Notes: generated from the letters alone by a model not told the origin. A DNA stretch of 39,241 nt from Bacteriovorax sp. (GCA_014378525.1 JACMNL010000092.1:1-39241), one strand, 5' to 3'; positions 1 through 7,655 are shown, numbered from the stretch's first letter. Program-made: numbers and translations.

Positions 1-69
1 AGATTCTCCGGCCTCGGCACGTTTGATAATCTTAATAATTTGTTCTTCTTTAAATCTTTTAGCTTTCAT
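1..69 (-). CDS. IS3-family transposase OrfA, N-terminal fragment
   Basis: The first 23 codons read MKAKRFKEEQIIKIIKRAEA then GES, the typical start of the OrfA helix-turn-helix (HTH_Tnp_1/IS911-like) that recognises the element's ends and supplies the first part of the frameshifted OrfAB transposase. The ATG at 67-69 is preceded by AAAAGGGAG, a good ribosome-binding site, so the start is firm. The gene is cut by the window edge, so whether the transposase is intact cannot be judged. Confidence 0.85.
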   Translation of the reverse strand, partial: MKAKRFKEEQIIKIIKRAEAGES

Positions 70-86
70 AATCTCCCTTTTGTTAA

Positions 87-114
87 TTATAACATAGGGT
101 GACTCATCAACAAA
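87..114 (-). promoter_or_regulatory. Transposase promoter
   Basis: On the minus strand TTGTTG (109-114), a 16-base spacer and a perfect TATAAT (87-92) stand 18 bases before the orfA start codon. Confidence 0.55.
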
Positions 115-147
115 TTGGAGGTGAATTTCGGGGGAAGGTCATGAGCA

Positions 148-186
148 AAAAAGCCATCATGATTTTTATTTCCATGATGGCTTTTT
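148..186. terminator. Bidirectional intrinsic terminator
   Basis: AAAAAGCCATCATG (148-161) pairs perfectly with CATGATGGCTTTTT (173-186), with an 11-base loop. The flanking A and T tracts make it work in both directions. It lies downstream of the XRE genes on the minus strand and just outside the insertion sequence. Confidence 0.85.
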
Positions 187-226
187 AAATTATTTTTTCA
201 TAAAGAAGATTATTGTAGATGACTAA

Positions 227-598
227 TTATCCCATGGAATCAATTATACCCTTAATTAAATTTAGTTTTTCATCTGAAAGATCTAGGATCTTATTTTTAC
301 AATCTTCAATAATCACATCTCTGGTCACCTCTGCCCTCAATTACTTCTCGAATTCCTGCATTTTAAAACCGAAGGACATAATAATATGGTTTATCCTGTC
401 TGCATTAACAGTGATCCTGCCATTCTCAATATGCCCAAAGGTAGGTCTAGAGTATCCACAGAGCTTCGACGCTTCATCTTGTGAATTTTTTTTTAGTGAC
501 CGCAACGCTCTTAACGCCTTTACCTCTTTGGTAACAATTTTTTGATAACTCCTTCGGTCTAAATTACGAAGCACTTTTTTTATTGTTTTCTGATGCAC
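227..598 (-). pseudogene. XRE-type regulator interrupted by an in-frame stop
   Basis: The open frame from 598 to 341 codes for 85 residues with a helix-turn-helix (around residues 38-75, with the motif GHIENGR), then stops at TAA (341-343). The same frame stays open for 38 more codons after the stop, reading LRAEVTRDVIIEDC and ending SDEKLNLIKGIIDSMG before TAA at 227-229. That tail looks like real protein (amphipathic, no rare-codon bias) and the terminator follows directly after it. A single base change at the third position of a Tyr codon (TAT or TAC to TAA) would explain the break. The truncated form keeps the whole DNA-binding domain and could still be functional. It overlaps the upstream XRE gene by 19 bases, so the two were translationally coupled. 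Confidence 0.7.
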
Positions 599-855
599 CC
601 GATTTTTTCTATCATCCTAACTTTCTTTTTTGCTCGAAGAAAATCATGATAATTAAAACCTAAACTCGATATAATTTTTTCAATTTTTTCTTTTGTAAGC
701 TTGACCCTACCATTCTCAATGTGACCTAGGCCCTTAGACTTAATACCTAAAGGAGTTGAAGCTTGCTCCAGATTTAATTTTTTTGAAAGCCTAAGCTCCC
801 TTAAGGCTCTTTGCGCGTCTGTAATTCTTAAAGGCTGTTTCATTTTTTTATTCAT
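580..855 (-). CDS. XRE-family small DNA-binding regulator
   Basis: A 91-residue protein with a helix-turn-helix of the Cro/C1 type at about residues 15-65 (LNLEQASTPLG ... GLGHIENGRVKL). It is a paralogue of its downstream partner: both share the unusual recognition-helix motif GHIENGR and the SLGFN/SFGFK segment that follows. The start is set by AGGAGG eight bases before ATG. Its last residues overlap the start of the second regulator by 19 bases. Small tandem XRE proteins often act as autoregulators or antitoxins; no toxin is visible here. Possible operator: the inverted repeat at 892-905. Target genes are unknown. Confidence 0.8.
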   Translation of the reverse strand: MNKKMKQPLRITDAQRALRELRLSKKLNLEQASTPLGIKSKGLGHIENGRVKLTKEKIEKIISSLGFNYHDFLRAKKKVRMIEKIGCIRKQ

Positions 856-891
856 AGTCCGTCCTCCTAATTTCGTTTGAGAGAATACTTT

Positions 892-905
892 TTAGCCTTG
901 GCTAA
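892..905. promoter_or_regulatory. Candidate XRE operator (inverted repeat)
   Basis: TTAGCC-TT-GGCTAA is a perfect 6-bp inverted repeat with a 2-bp centre, 37 bases before the XRE start codon, where an autoregulatory operator would sit. No clear -10/-35 pair is visible. Related GGCTAAAA and GCTAGC words recur at 990-1017. Confidence 0.3.
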
Positions 906-999
906 CCAGCGTTCCGCTCATGTTAAAGTTCAATAGGATAACGACGAAAAAACACCTAAAAGCTAAAGTTCAGATGATGGTAAAAACACGGCTAAAATC

Positions 1000-1017
1000 G
1001 CTAGCTCAAAAGCTAGC
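1000..1017. repeat. Perfect inverted repeat in the 856-1195 gap
   Basis: GCTAGCT-CAAA-AGCTAGC has 7-bp arms and a 4-base loop, with no T tract on either side. The gap from 856 to 1195 holds only this repeat, the candidate operator at 892-905 and the tRNA terminator; I see no coding frame in it. Confidence 0.45.
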
Positions 1018-1132
1018 TTAAAATAGCAAAGCACTGTCATTCTCAGTCATGTTGAAAATTAATTGCGAAGATATTTGAAGAGATGAAACTATCAGTGGGC
1101 GTGAATCTAACTATTTAAAGTTAATAATAAAA

Positions 1133-1153
1133 ACCTCTCAAGTAATGAGAGGT
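1133..1153 (-). terminator. Terminator of tRNA-Ala
   Basis: Minus strand: ACCTCTCA-TTACT-TGAGAGGT followed by TTTTATTATT. It lies 43 bases past the 3' end of the tRNA. Confidence 0.75.
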
Positions 1154-1195
1154 GATCAATGTTCAATTTTTTGGATTTTTTCGTATCTAGTTAAA

Positions 1196-1271
1196 TGGTG
1201 GACCAGACTGGGATCGAACCAGCTACCTTCTCACTGCCAGCGAGACGCTCTACCAATTGAGCTACTAGCCC
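1196..1271 (-). tRNA. tRNA-Ala (anticodon GGC)
   Basis: A complete 76-base cloverleaf on the minus strand: acceptor GGGCTAG/CTGGTCC, D arm GCTC-AATTGGTA-GAGC, anticodon stem TCTCG/TGAGA with loop CTGGCAG (anticodon GGC, reads GCC), T arm GCTGG-TTCGATC-CCAGT, discriminator A and an encoded CCA. The third acceptor pair is G3:U70, the identity mark of alanine tRNA. It is followed by its own terminator at 1133-1153. No second copy of its 3' end is visible toward the insertion sequence, so there is no evidence that it served as an integration site. Confidence 0.95.
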
Positions 1272-1364
1272 CTACCATGCCCAAGATTATGGATTAAACA
1301 GTTCATCTTTTCCACCCTAAAATACGAACTTTCTTTAACGCATCCAACGATATCCTGACACAAA

Positions 1365-1399
1365 TTGACTTCAATCGGCGCCACCTGATAAGATATAAT
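1365..1399 (+). promoter_or_regulatory. Probable sigma-70 promoter of the nucleotidase gene
   Basis: TTGACT (1365-1370) is followed after 16 bases by GATAAG (1387-1392); a perfect TATAAT lies just beyond at 1394-1399 but at a 23-base spacing. Which hexamer is used is uncertain. Confidence 0.4.
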
Positions 1400-1437
1400 G
1401 CTGTTCAAAAGAAACAAAAACTACGAGGTCACCCAAG

Positions 1438-2799
1438 ATGGGAATTTTCATTAACCGTACTCTTAACTTAAAAAAAATCAAGGCCATCGGCTTTGACATG
1501 GACTATACGATCGTTCGCTACAATTCAGAAGCTTTCGAAGAGTTCACTCACCAGGAAACATTAAAAAAACTGGTCCACGACAAAAATTATCCTGCAGAAA
1601 TTCTTAATCTAAAATTTGATTTTAAGCGTGTCATCCAGGGCCTTGTCATCGACAAGTCGAAAGGAAATCTTTTAAAAGTATCGCGCTTTGGAAAAGTAAA
1701 ATCTTCTTACCACGGACTCACTCCACTGGATTTCAAAGAGCAACAACGTCTCTACGGAACTGGCGTCATCGATTTAGGTGACCCGCACATTCAAAGTTTA
1801 GATACAAACTTCGCAGTCTCAAACGGAGTTCTCTACTCTCAACTTGTAGACTTAAAAACGAAGGGATTAAATCTTCCGGATTTCGATACACTTGCTGGGG
1901 AAATTAAAGACGCACTCGATGCGGCCCATTCAGACGGAACTTTAAAAAATCACGTCAGACAAAATATTTCAAAATATATTATTCAGGACCCTGAAGTTGT
2001 CGCACTTTTGGAGCGCTACAAACGTTACGGGAAAAAACTTCTGGTTATCACGAACTCGGATTTTAATTACACAAAACTTCTTCTCGATTACACAATCAAT
2101 CCTTTTTTAAAAGAACACAAGGACTGGTCTGAGCTTTTTGAAATTACTGTCACTCTCGCAAGCAAACCAAGATTCTTCACAACAAAAACTCCTTTTTTAA
2201 CTGTCGATCCTGTCACAGGAACAATGACGAACACAGAAAAGAAAATCGAAAAAGGAATTTATCAGGGTGGATACGCTGGTCGTCTGCAAAAAGATATGGG
2301 ACTTGAGGGCGATGAGATTCTCTATCTTGGAGATCATATCTACGGTGACGTTGTAACAATTAAAAAAACATTTAACTGGAGAACTGCTCTGGTATTGGAT
2401 CCTCTTGCTGAAGAAATCGACGCTATCAAAAAAAGTGCACCGATTCAGGCAGAGATCGATAAACAAATGATCATCAAGGAAGCACTTGAAACCAAACTTA
2501 ATCATTTTGATTTGAGAAAACATGAATTCAATGAAGAAATCCCAAAAGAAGATTTGAATGCTTTGTTTGCTGAAGTCGATAAAGTCAACGCAGTCATTTC
2601 TGATCTTCTCGATCAGCACCGTAAATTTTTCAATCCATACTGGGGAGAAATGATGAGGGCCGGCCTTGAAGAGTCACGCTTCGCTGACCAGGTGGAAAAG
2701 TACGCATGTATCTATATGACGAAGGTATCAGACCTGATTGAGTACTCACCTCGTACTTACTTCAGGCCTCAAAGAAGAGTTCTTTCACACGAATTATAA
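1438..2799 (+). CDS. HAD-IG family 5'-nucleotidase
   Basis: A 453-residue cytosolic phosphatase of the HAD superfamily, subfamily IG (PF05761, related to eukaryotic purine 5'-nucleotidase). It should dephosphorylate nucleoside monophosphates. Motif I is FDMDYTIV with nucleophile Asp20 and acid/base Asp22; motif II is the LLVITNS stretch near residue 200; a lysine near residue 242 (SKPRFF) fits motif III; motif IV is EILYLGDHIYGD near 300. The C-terminal third (about 340-453) is the helical extension usual in this family. No signal peptide. The start follows a weak ACGAGG about 12 bases upstream; the protein begins close to the core fold, so the start is likely right. It stands alone between two terminators. 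The exact substrate cannot be read from sequence. Confidence 0.88.
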   Translation: MGIFINRTLNLKKIKAIGFDMDYTIVRYNSEAFEEFTHQETLKKLVHDKNYPAEILNLKFDFKRVIQGLVIDKSKGNLLKVSRFGKVKSSYHGLTPLDFKEQQRLYGTGVIDLGDPHIQSLDTNFAVSNGVLYSQLVDLKTKGLNLPDFDTLAGEIKDALDAAHSDGTLKNHVRQNISKYIIQDPEVVALLERYKRYGKKLLVITNSDFNYTKLLLDYTINPFLKEHKDWSELFEITVTLASKPRFFTTKTPFLTVDPVTGTMTNTEKKIEKGIYQGGYAGRLQKDMGLEGDEILYLGDHIYGDVVTIKKTFNWRTALVLDPLAEEIDAIKKSAPIQAEIDKQMIIKEALETKLNHFDLRKHEFNEEIPKEDLNALFAEVDKVNAVISDLLDQHRKFFNPYWGEMMRAGLEESRFADQVEKYACIYMTKVSDLIEYSPRTYFRPQRRVLSHEL

Positions 2800-2832
2800 A
2801 AAAAAAGGCCTTCGTAATGAAGGCCTTTTTTT
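2800..2832. terminator. Bidirectional terminator
   Basis: AAAAAAAGGCCTTC (2800-2813), loop GTAAT, GAAGGCCTTTTTTT (2819-2832). It serves the nucleotidase on the plus strand and the small secreted protein on the minus strand, whose stop codon lies on its edge. Confidence 0.9.
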
Positions 2833-3112
2833 ATAATACTTTCTTCTTTTTCTTTTTGTGGTGTTTAGTTCCAATCTGTCTTACGCATTCATCGTAACCT
2901 TGTTCAGATTCAGTGATTGTTTTACCTTCTTTAGTTACACAACCAGCAGTTGAAATTTTTCCGTTGGTCTTTACTTCTTTGCCAGCGCCATCTGAAGATG
3001 TTTTGACATCGGTCTTATAATCTTTTTCATCACCGTTTCTTGGTGTTGTTGATTGAGCGTAAAGTGTTCCTGCAAGTGTTGTTGAAAGAATGATTGTTAA
3101 TAAGTATTTCAT
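2831..3112 (-). CDS. Small secreted protein with lysine-rich tail
   Basis: A 93-residue protein with a clear Sec signal peptide (MKYLLTIILSTTLAGTLYA, cleavage after the Ala of LYA) and a charged, flexible mature part. Two cysteines (in AGCVTKEGK and YDECVRQ) about 18 residues apart could form a disulfide. The C-terminus is a run of histidine and lysine (KHHKKKKKK). The ATG at 3110-3112 is chosen over an upstream in-frame GTG because GGAG lies eight bases before it and the signal peptide begins there. I do not recognise a family. The basic tail would suit binding to an acidic surface polymer or nucleic acid, but that is only a guess. Confidence 0.78.
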   Translation of the reverse strand: MKYLLTIILSTTLAGTLYAQSTTPRNGDEKDYKTDVKTSSDGAGKEVKTNGKISTAGCVTKEGKTITESEQGYDECVRQIGTKHHKKKKKKVL

Positions 3113-3154
3113 ATTGGTCTCCACTAAGTGTTGCTCTCTACAGACTAATACGCC

Positions 3155-4153
3155 TTACTTTTTTTGAAAAGAGGTATTCTCTCCTACAAATTTTAAAAAC
3201 TGCAGGTAGATTTCCCATGACTTCTCGCCGTAGCCGCCGGCCATAACATAAGACTGGGGAATATTTCTTGATTTGAAAAACTGGTAGAGAAATTTATCGC
3301 GGTTAAGCATCTGTTCTTTTGTCAGATTAATAAACGATGCACTTGGGAGTTCATCCAGCTCATAGGGATCTGCACCATTGACGACTATAACCAAATCCGG
3401 ATTCGGAGCTGACTCATCAAGTTCAAGTAGTCCTGCTTCAAGTCTGGCCAGGTATTGATCATCTTCACCGACATCAATTCCGACATCAACTGTAGAAGGA
3501 ATAAACCAGGGATCGCGGACTGTTCCGGAATTAAGCGGCCATCCTTCCTTCATATGAATCGAGAATGTTTTTATCGATGAATCATTTTTAAAAATTTCCG
3601 GAGCACCGTCACCTTTATGAACATCAACATCCACAATCCACGCCGTTTTGATTAATCCATCGGCCTGCATTTTTCTGAGTGTGATCGCCATATCATTCAC
3701 CAGACAAAACCCGCGTCCGGCAAAACTCATCGCATGGTGCATTCCACCACCGAGATAATAACTGAATCCATTTTTAAGAGCGTACATACTTGAAGCATTC
3801 GTCATCGAAACCTGAAGCAAAATTGTATCGAGCAATTCTTTCCAGTCTCTCTTTTGATTTTTCGGATTGAATCTTTCAAATTGTCCGTCGCTGTTGACCA
3901 GTTCATAACAGCGATAAATTTCTTCCTGTCGTTCAAGTGCAGTTCCAAAAAGTCTGTGCATGAAATCTTTGGTGTGAACTCTTTCAAGATCGGCCCGGGA
4001 AATTTTATCTAAGGATTTTAAATTGGTGTACTGAAGAAAAGGATAAAGAAACTGAAGGGCCGAAAAAACGTGGGATGCACGATCATCCACGATTGGGATT
4101 TCGATTCCATATTCACTAAATCGAAGATCACAATCGGGATGATAAAAAATCAT
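3155..4153 (-). CDS. Histone-deacetylase-fold hydrolase (arginase/deacetylase superfamily)
   Basis: A 332-residue cytosolic Zn-dependent deacylase of the HDAC/acetylpolyamine amidohydrolase family. The tandem active-site histidines are His139-His140 (LGGGMHHAM), the chelating motif is VDVDVHKGDG with metal ligands Asp177 and His179, and the third ligand is Asp262 (NGADPYELDEL). GFCLVND (148-154) and MAGGYG near 307 are also family hallmarks. The usual HHGDG is HKGDG here; the changed residue is not a metal ligand. Bacterial members act on acetylated small molecules or proteins; the substrate is not visible. The start lies four bases after the stop of the secreted protein upstream, so they probably share a transcript, though their functions look unrelated. 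Confidence 0.85.
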   Translation of the reverse strand: MIFYHPDCDLRFSEYGIEIPIVDDRASHVFSALQFLYPFLQYTNLKSLDKISRADLERVHTKDFMHRLFGTALERQEEIYRCYELVNSDGQFERFNPKNQKRDWKELLDTILLQVSMTNASSMYALKNGFSYYLGGGMHHAMSFAGRGFCLVNDMAITLRKMQADGLIKTAWIVDVDVHKGDGAPEIFKNDSSIKTFSIHMKEGWPLNSGTVRDPWFIPSTVDVGIDVGEDDQYLARLEAGLLELDESAPNPDLVIVVNGADPYELDELPSASFINLTKEQMLNRDKFLYQFFKSRNIPQSYVMAGGYGEKSWEIYLQFLKFVGENTSFQKK

Positions 4154-4157
4154 TTAA

Positions 4158-4469
4158 TTAGAACCAAGTTGCCTGACATTCAATTTGTGCCCAGGCCTGT
4201 GCCATTGGATCGTAGAAGTTAGAGTGTACATAAACATCAACGAAAGCACCTGGAGCGATGATAACATTGTTGGCATACGCGTTTAAAACTACACCCTGGA
4301 ATGTTCTTCCGAAAGCATAACCAGAACAAGCTACGGGCTGAAAATTTGTATTGAAAACTCTTGCAACTGCTACCTGGTTGTTAACAAAAAATTGCATCTG
4401 AGGAACGAATGCAGATGCAGTTCCTGAAATGGTAAGAGTTGTGATTGCTGATAGAATAAATTTCTTCAT
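4158..4469 (-). CDS. Small secreted protein, unknown
   Basis: A 103-residue protein with a Sec signal peptide ending TASA and a mature part rich in aromatic residues, Asn and Val, probably a small beta sandwich. Its two cysteines (VACSGYAFG and IECQATWF) are placed to form one disulfide across the domain. The start is fixed by AGGAGATAATT before ATG. Downstream by four bases is the HDAC-fold gene. No family recognised. Confidence 0.75.
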   Translation of the reverse strand: MKKFILSAITTLTISGTASAFVPQMQFFVNNQVAVARVFNTNFQPVACSGYAFGRTFQGVVLNAYANNVIIAPGAFVDVYVHSNFYDPMAQAWAQIECQATWF

Positions 4470-4512
4470 AATTATCTCCTGAAATCATTGAGAGTAAGGT
4501 GGCTCTTTTTAA

Positions 4513-5463
4513 TCATTTCTGCGCTGGTTTAGCAAGTGCGACATACTCTTCCAACTCTGCATTTTTTGGTAAATTTGAAGCAGCTTTTAGTAACGATTGC
4601 AGTTGATCCGGAGTTTTAGCACCACAAATCGCCACCGATAATTCCGGGAAACTTAAATTATAAGCAAGGGCCATCTCGAGGCCTGTGTGATGATTTTTAT
4701 CTAAAACAGGCCATAGGTTTTTCATGGCCTCAAACTTTGCTGAGTTGTCAGCGTCTTTCCACCACGGTGCCCATGAGCGGCAGTCACTCTTGTCGTAAAC
4801 TTTTCTTTTTTCATCAACACGTCCTGTGAGAATTCCCTTGTCGAGAGTTCCCCAGCTCATGAAGCTGATTTGTTTTTCTGATAAGTAGGGAAACAATTCT
4901 TCGCGGACATATTTATTCGTGAATAAATTAAATTCACTCTGAACGACTTCGATACGATCCACTTCAAATGCGCGGTTGAGATCATCAACATAGGTATTAC
5001 ATAAACCGATATGTTTGATTTTCCCCTGGTGTTTTGCCTTTGAAATCACTTCAATTGATTTTCTTATATCCACTTTTGAATCCGGCCAGTGAATCATGTA
5101 AAGGTCGATATAGTCTGTTTGTAAGTCGCGCAGTGACTGCTCGATCATTCTCTCGGTGACTTTCGGATCGTTGGTCATATCGACTCTTTTATTTTCGTGC
5201 CACGTGACTCCTGATTTAGAAACCAGGAAAACTTTTTCGCGCATTTGTTTGAACGCTTTTCCCATTCTGATTTCCGACATACCGAAACCATAAATCGGAG
5301 CAGTATCAAAAATTTTAATTCCGCCTTCATAAGCTGCGTGCAGAAGATCGATTGAAGCGCCTTCACTGATTTCACCAAACCCGTAACCACCACCTTCTCC
5401 ACTGATAGCAGCGCCACCGAAAGCGATTTGCAGAGGTCCGAGGGATTTAAGTAATTGCGTCAT
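4513..5463 (-). CDS. Aldo/keto reductase
   Basis: A 316-residue NADPH-dependent (beta/alpha)8 oxidoreductase. The catalytic tetrad is complete: Asp53 and Tyr58 (FDTAPIYGFG), Lys83 (LVSKSG) and His125 (YMIHWPDS). The cofactor-binding end is present around residues 262-290 (SVAICGAKTPDQL). Length and motif order fit the family exactly. AAGGA lies nine bases before ATG. The substrate is unknown. It is separated from the next minus-strand gene by about 40 bases without a clear terminator and is divergent from the nucleosidase-like gene at 5543. Confidence 0.9.
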   Translation of the reverse strand: MTQLLKSLGPLQIAFGGAAISGEGGGYGFGEISEGASIDLLHAAYEGGIKIFDTAPIYGFGMSEIRMGKAFKQMREKVFLVSKSGVTWHENKRVDMTNDPKVTERMIEQSLRDLQTDYIDLYMIHWPDSKVDIRKSIEVISKAKHQGKIKHIGLCNTYVDDLNRAFEVDRIEVVQSEFNLFTNKYVREELFPYLSEKQISFMSWGTLDKGILTGRVDEKRKVYDKSDCRSWAPWWKDADNSAKFEAMKNLWPVLDKNHHTGLEMALAYNLSFPELSVAICGAKTPDQLQSLLKAASNLPKNAELEEYVALAKPAQK

Positions 5464-5542
5464 TTGATGAGTCCTTGTGAAGCTTTTCTAATAAGTGTAT
5501 TAATAATCCTTTTGCTCTAATTTGACTATTTAAAGGTGTCCA

Positions 5543-6613
5543 ATGAAGTTATTAGTTTTCGCCCATCGCGGAGAGGCGCAGGCGTTTTTTAATGAATGGG
5601 AATTTCTTCCTGAAGAATTTTTCTTCACCGGCCTCTTCAAAAATAAAAATTATTATTTGCTCATCACGGGTGAAGGGCCGAAAGATGCCAGTGAAAAAAC
5701 GGTCGCGGTTCTTTCATCTTACAAAAATGAAATCACTGAAATTATCAACATCGGTATTGCCGGAAGTTTAACTCCCAAACTTTCTGTCGGCGACATGGCC
5801 TGGGTCAGATCGAGTTACGCTCAAAATGCCGAGCGATCGGAATTCAAATCCTACACGACTAAAAATCATACCAACATAGATTGCATCACTGCTTTTTCCA
5901 GGATCACTTCTCAAATTGAGCGAAAAACACTTTCTGCTTTCGCCGACATCGTCGACCGCGAGCTCTGGTCAATTGCCAGTGCCGGCCATCTCTTTCGAGT
6001 AGAAACATCAGCTCTGAAATTAATCTCTGACGATGCAGACAGCGTAGATATGTGCAAGCTTGTTAAAGACGAAGCACCGGCCATGTCTAAAAAACTTTTC
6101 ACTGAATTTCAGAAACACGAAATGAAACTTGCTTCAGTCAAACCGGTAGAGCTGGTTGCAAAATCAGATTCCATTGAAGATTATTTTTTAAATCACCCTA
6201 AATTTTATTTTACAACTTCACAGACCAGAAAACTTTCAACAGTCCTTCGTGGTTTGTCTCTTAAAAAAATTGCAGATGATACAGAATTAAAGAACATCGC
6301 CAATAAGCTCATCGAAGAAAACGCCAATGAAAAAACATCTAAAGAACTTAGTAAAATGTTTTTAAACAGTCTTAGTGAAAGACTCAACCCACTCAATACA
6401 AAAATCAAAGACAAAATAAACCAGAGCTTAAAACCACTTCTCGACTCCGGCGCCACTGTCACTTTTGATCCCGAGCTAGAACAGGAATATATCCAGATCA
6501 ATTATCAGGTTCGAAATACAAAAGACCAGAAACGACTTCAGCTCGCTCTTGAGCAGTTCAATTATCAAAAGATCAAAGATATCTTCGCGGGAAATTTGGG
6601 CGATGATGTTTGA
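5543..6613 (+). CDS. Nucleoside phosphorylase/MTA-SAH-nucleosidase-like protein with extra C-terminal domain
   Basis: The first ~185 of 356 residues have the purine-nucleosidase fold. Glu11 (GEAQAFF), the glycine-rich INIGIAGSL (68-76), VDRELWSIA (137-145, Glu140 in place of the ribose-binding ME pair) and SDDAD (162-166, catalytic Asp) line up with MTA/SAH nucleosidase. Residues ~200-356 form a charged, mostly helical extension of unknown fold ending in a beta-rich stretch; this makes the protein about 120 residues longer than classical MTAN. AAAGG stands seven bases before ATG. Its last codons overlap the radical SAM gene, so the products are made together. A nucleosidase beside a radical SAM enzyme suggests removal of 5'-deoxyadenosine, an inhibitory by-product that MTAN is known to cleave; alternatively it acts on the operon's own nucleoside substrate. 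Confidence 0.72.
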   Translation: MKLLVFAHRGEAQAFFNEWEFLPEEFFFTGLFKNKNYYLLITGEGPKDASEKTVAVLSSYKNEITEIINIGIAGSLTPKLSVGDMAWVRSSYAQNAERSEFKSYTTKNHTNIDCITAFSRITSQIERKTLSAFADIVDRELWSIASAGHLFRVETSALKLISDDADSVDMCKLVKDEAPAMSKKLFTEFQKHEMKLASVKPVELVAKSDSIEDYFLNHPKFYFTTSQTRKLSTVLRGLSLKKIADDTELKNIANKLIEENANEKTSKELSKMFLNSLSERLNPLNTKIKDKINQSLKPLLDSGATVTFDPELEQEYIQINYQVRNTKDQKRLQLALEQFNYQKIKDIFAGNLGDDV

Positions 6614-7655
6614 AAAAATCTTCATTGAAGAACATTTAGAAAATCACCCGAAAGTTCTGGAAATCCAGTCGCGCTTTCCCAACAGTGAATTCAAGTTCAT
6701 CAAAAAAGTGGAAGATGTTTTTGGAAGAGTGAAAAAACCTTACCTGCAAAAACGAACCAACCTGAATCTTTTTATCGGCGAGAAAAAAGGCCAGCTGGTA
6801 AAACCTGCTCCTCCGGCCTACGGGCTCAGCGGCGAACCACACTACTATTTTGTCCACGCCTACAATTGTATTTACGAATGCAATTATTGTTACCTTCAGG
6901 GATACTTCCAGTCTCCGGACATCGTGCTTTTTATCAATCACGAAGAAATCGGCAACGAAATAAAACGACTTGCACTCGAGCATGCAAAAAATTCTCCCGG
7001 AGAAAAAATCTGGTTTCACGCTGGTGAATACAGCGACTCACTGGCGCTTACGCACTTAACCGGTGAGCTTCCACACTACTTTAATCTTTTTAAAGAACTC
7101 CCCAATGCCTATCTGGAGTTGAGAACAAAATCTGTAAATATAAAGGAACTTGTTAAACTCGAACCTTCAGAAAATATCGTCATCAGTTTTTCACTCGCTC
7201 CCGAGCACAGAGCGAAGATGAACGACTTAAAAACGCCGGGACTGAAAGCGAGAATCGAAGCAATAAGAGAGTTGCATGAACTCGGCTTCCCTATCGGCAT
7301 CCACTTTGATCCGATTATCTACGACGACAAACTTGTCGAATCCTACACTCAGCTCATCGATCAGCTGACACTAGCACTTCCTCCCGAGGCCATCAGGTAT
7401 ATTTCCATCGGAGTCGTGCGCTTTACTAAAAATGTTTATCACCAGGTGATTAAAAATTATCCGGACTCGGATTTTCACGCCGATGACTTCACTAAAAGTT
7501 TTGACGGCAAGATCCGCTATAACCGCCCGACCCGCTTATGGATACTGGGAAAAGTTAAATCCCTTCTGGTAGACGCCGGAGTACCGGTCGAAAAAATTTA
7601 CGAATGCATGGAAGATGAAGATCAGGACGGGGAACAAAATGATTCTCTCTCGTGA
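6603..7655 (+). CDS. Spore-photoproduct-lyase-like radical SAM protein
   Basis: A 350-residue radical SAM enzyme of the SPL family. The cluster motif is Cys89-x3-Cys93-x2-Cys96 (NCIYECNYCYLQGY), nearly the same position as in Bacillus SPL, and the total length matches. The hydrogen-donor cysteine of true SPL (Cys141 in B. subtilis, next to a SD...HLT segment) aligns with Glu142 here (HAGEYSDSLALTHLT), so this is probably not a standard spore-photoproduct repair enzyme, and nothing else suggests spores. ATG at 6603 or the next codon is used rather than the longer open frame, because both overlap the upstream stop in ATGATGTTTGA. Overlaps the oxygenase gene by 17 bases. The chemistry of SPL-like proteins in non-spore-formers is not settled. 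Confidence 0.85.
   Translation: MMFEKIFIEEHLENHPKVLEIQSRFPNSEFKFIKKVEDVFGRVKKPYLQKRTNLNLFIGEKKGQLVKPAPPAYGLSGEPHYYFVHAYNCIYECNYCYLQGYFQSPDIVLFINHEEIGNEIKRLALEHAKNSPGEKIWFHAGEYSDSLALTHLTGELPHYFNLFKELPNAYLELRTKSVNIKELVKLEPSENIVISFSLAPEHRAKMNDLKTPGLKARIEAIRELHELGFPIGIHFDPIIYDDKLVESYTQLIDQLTLALPPEAIRYISIGVVRFTKNVYHQVIKNYPDSDFHADDFTKSFDGKIRYNRPTRLWILGKVKSLLVDAGVPVEKIYECMEDEDQDGEQNDSLS

Larger units (their letters stand above)
1..141 (-). mobile_element. IS3-family insertion sequence, left end (rest outside window)
   Basis: The minus strand begins at 141 with TGACCTTCCCCC, close to the TGACCTGCCCCC terminal inverted repeat known from the IS407-type subgroup of the IS3 family. It is followed by a promoter and the start of a transposase orfA. 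The element runs off the left edge. The four bases just outside (TGAG at 142-145) would be the target duplication if this subgroup's 4-bp duplication applies; the other copy is outside the window. The family call comes from the OrfA N-terminus; the exact boundary is inference from the repeat. Confidence 0.68.

Noticed and set aside
219..545. Plus-strand open frame of 108 codons
   Set aside because: It is antisense to the XRE gene and its continuing tail; no binding site or promoter, and the minus strand holds the terminator and helix-turn-helix.
142..1195. Possible genomic island using tRNA-Ala as attachment site
   Set aside because: No direct repeat of the tRNA 3' end and no integrase are visible in the window.
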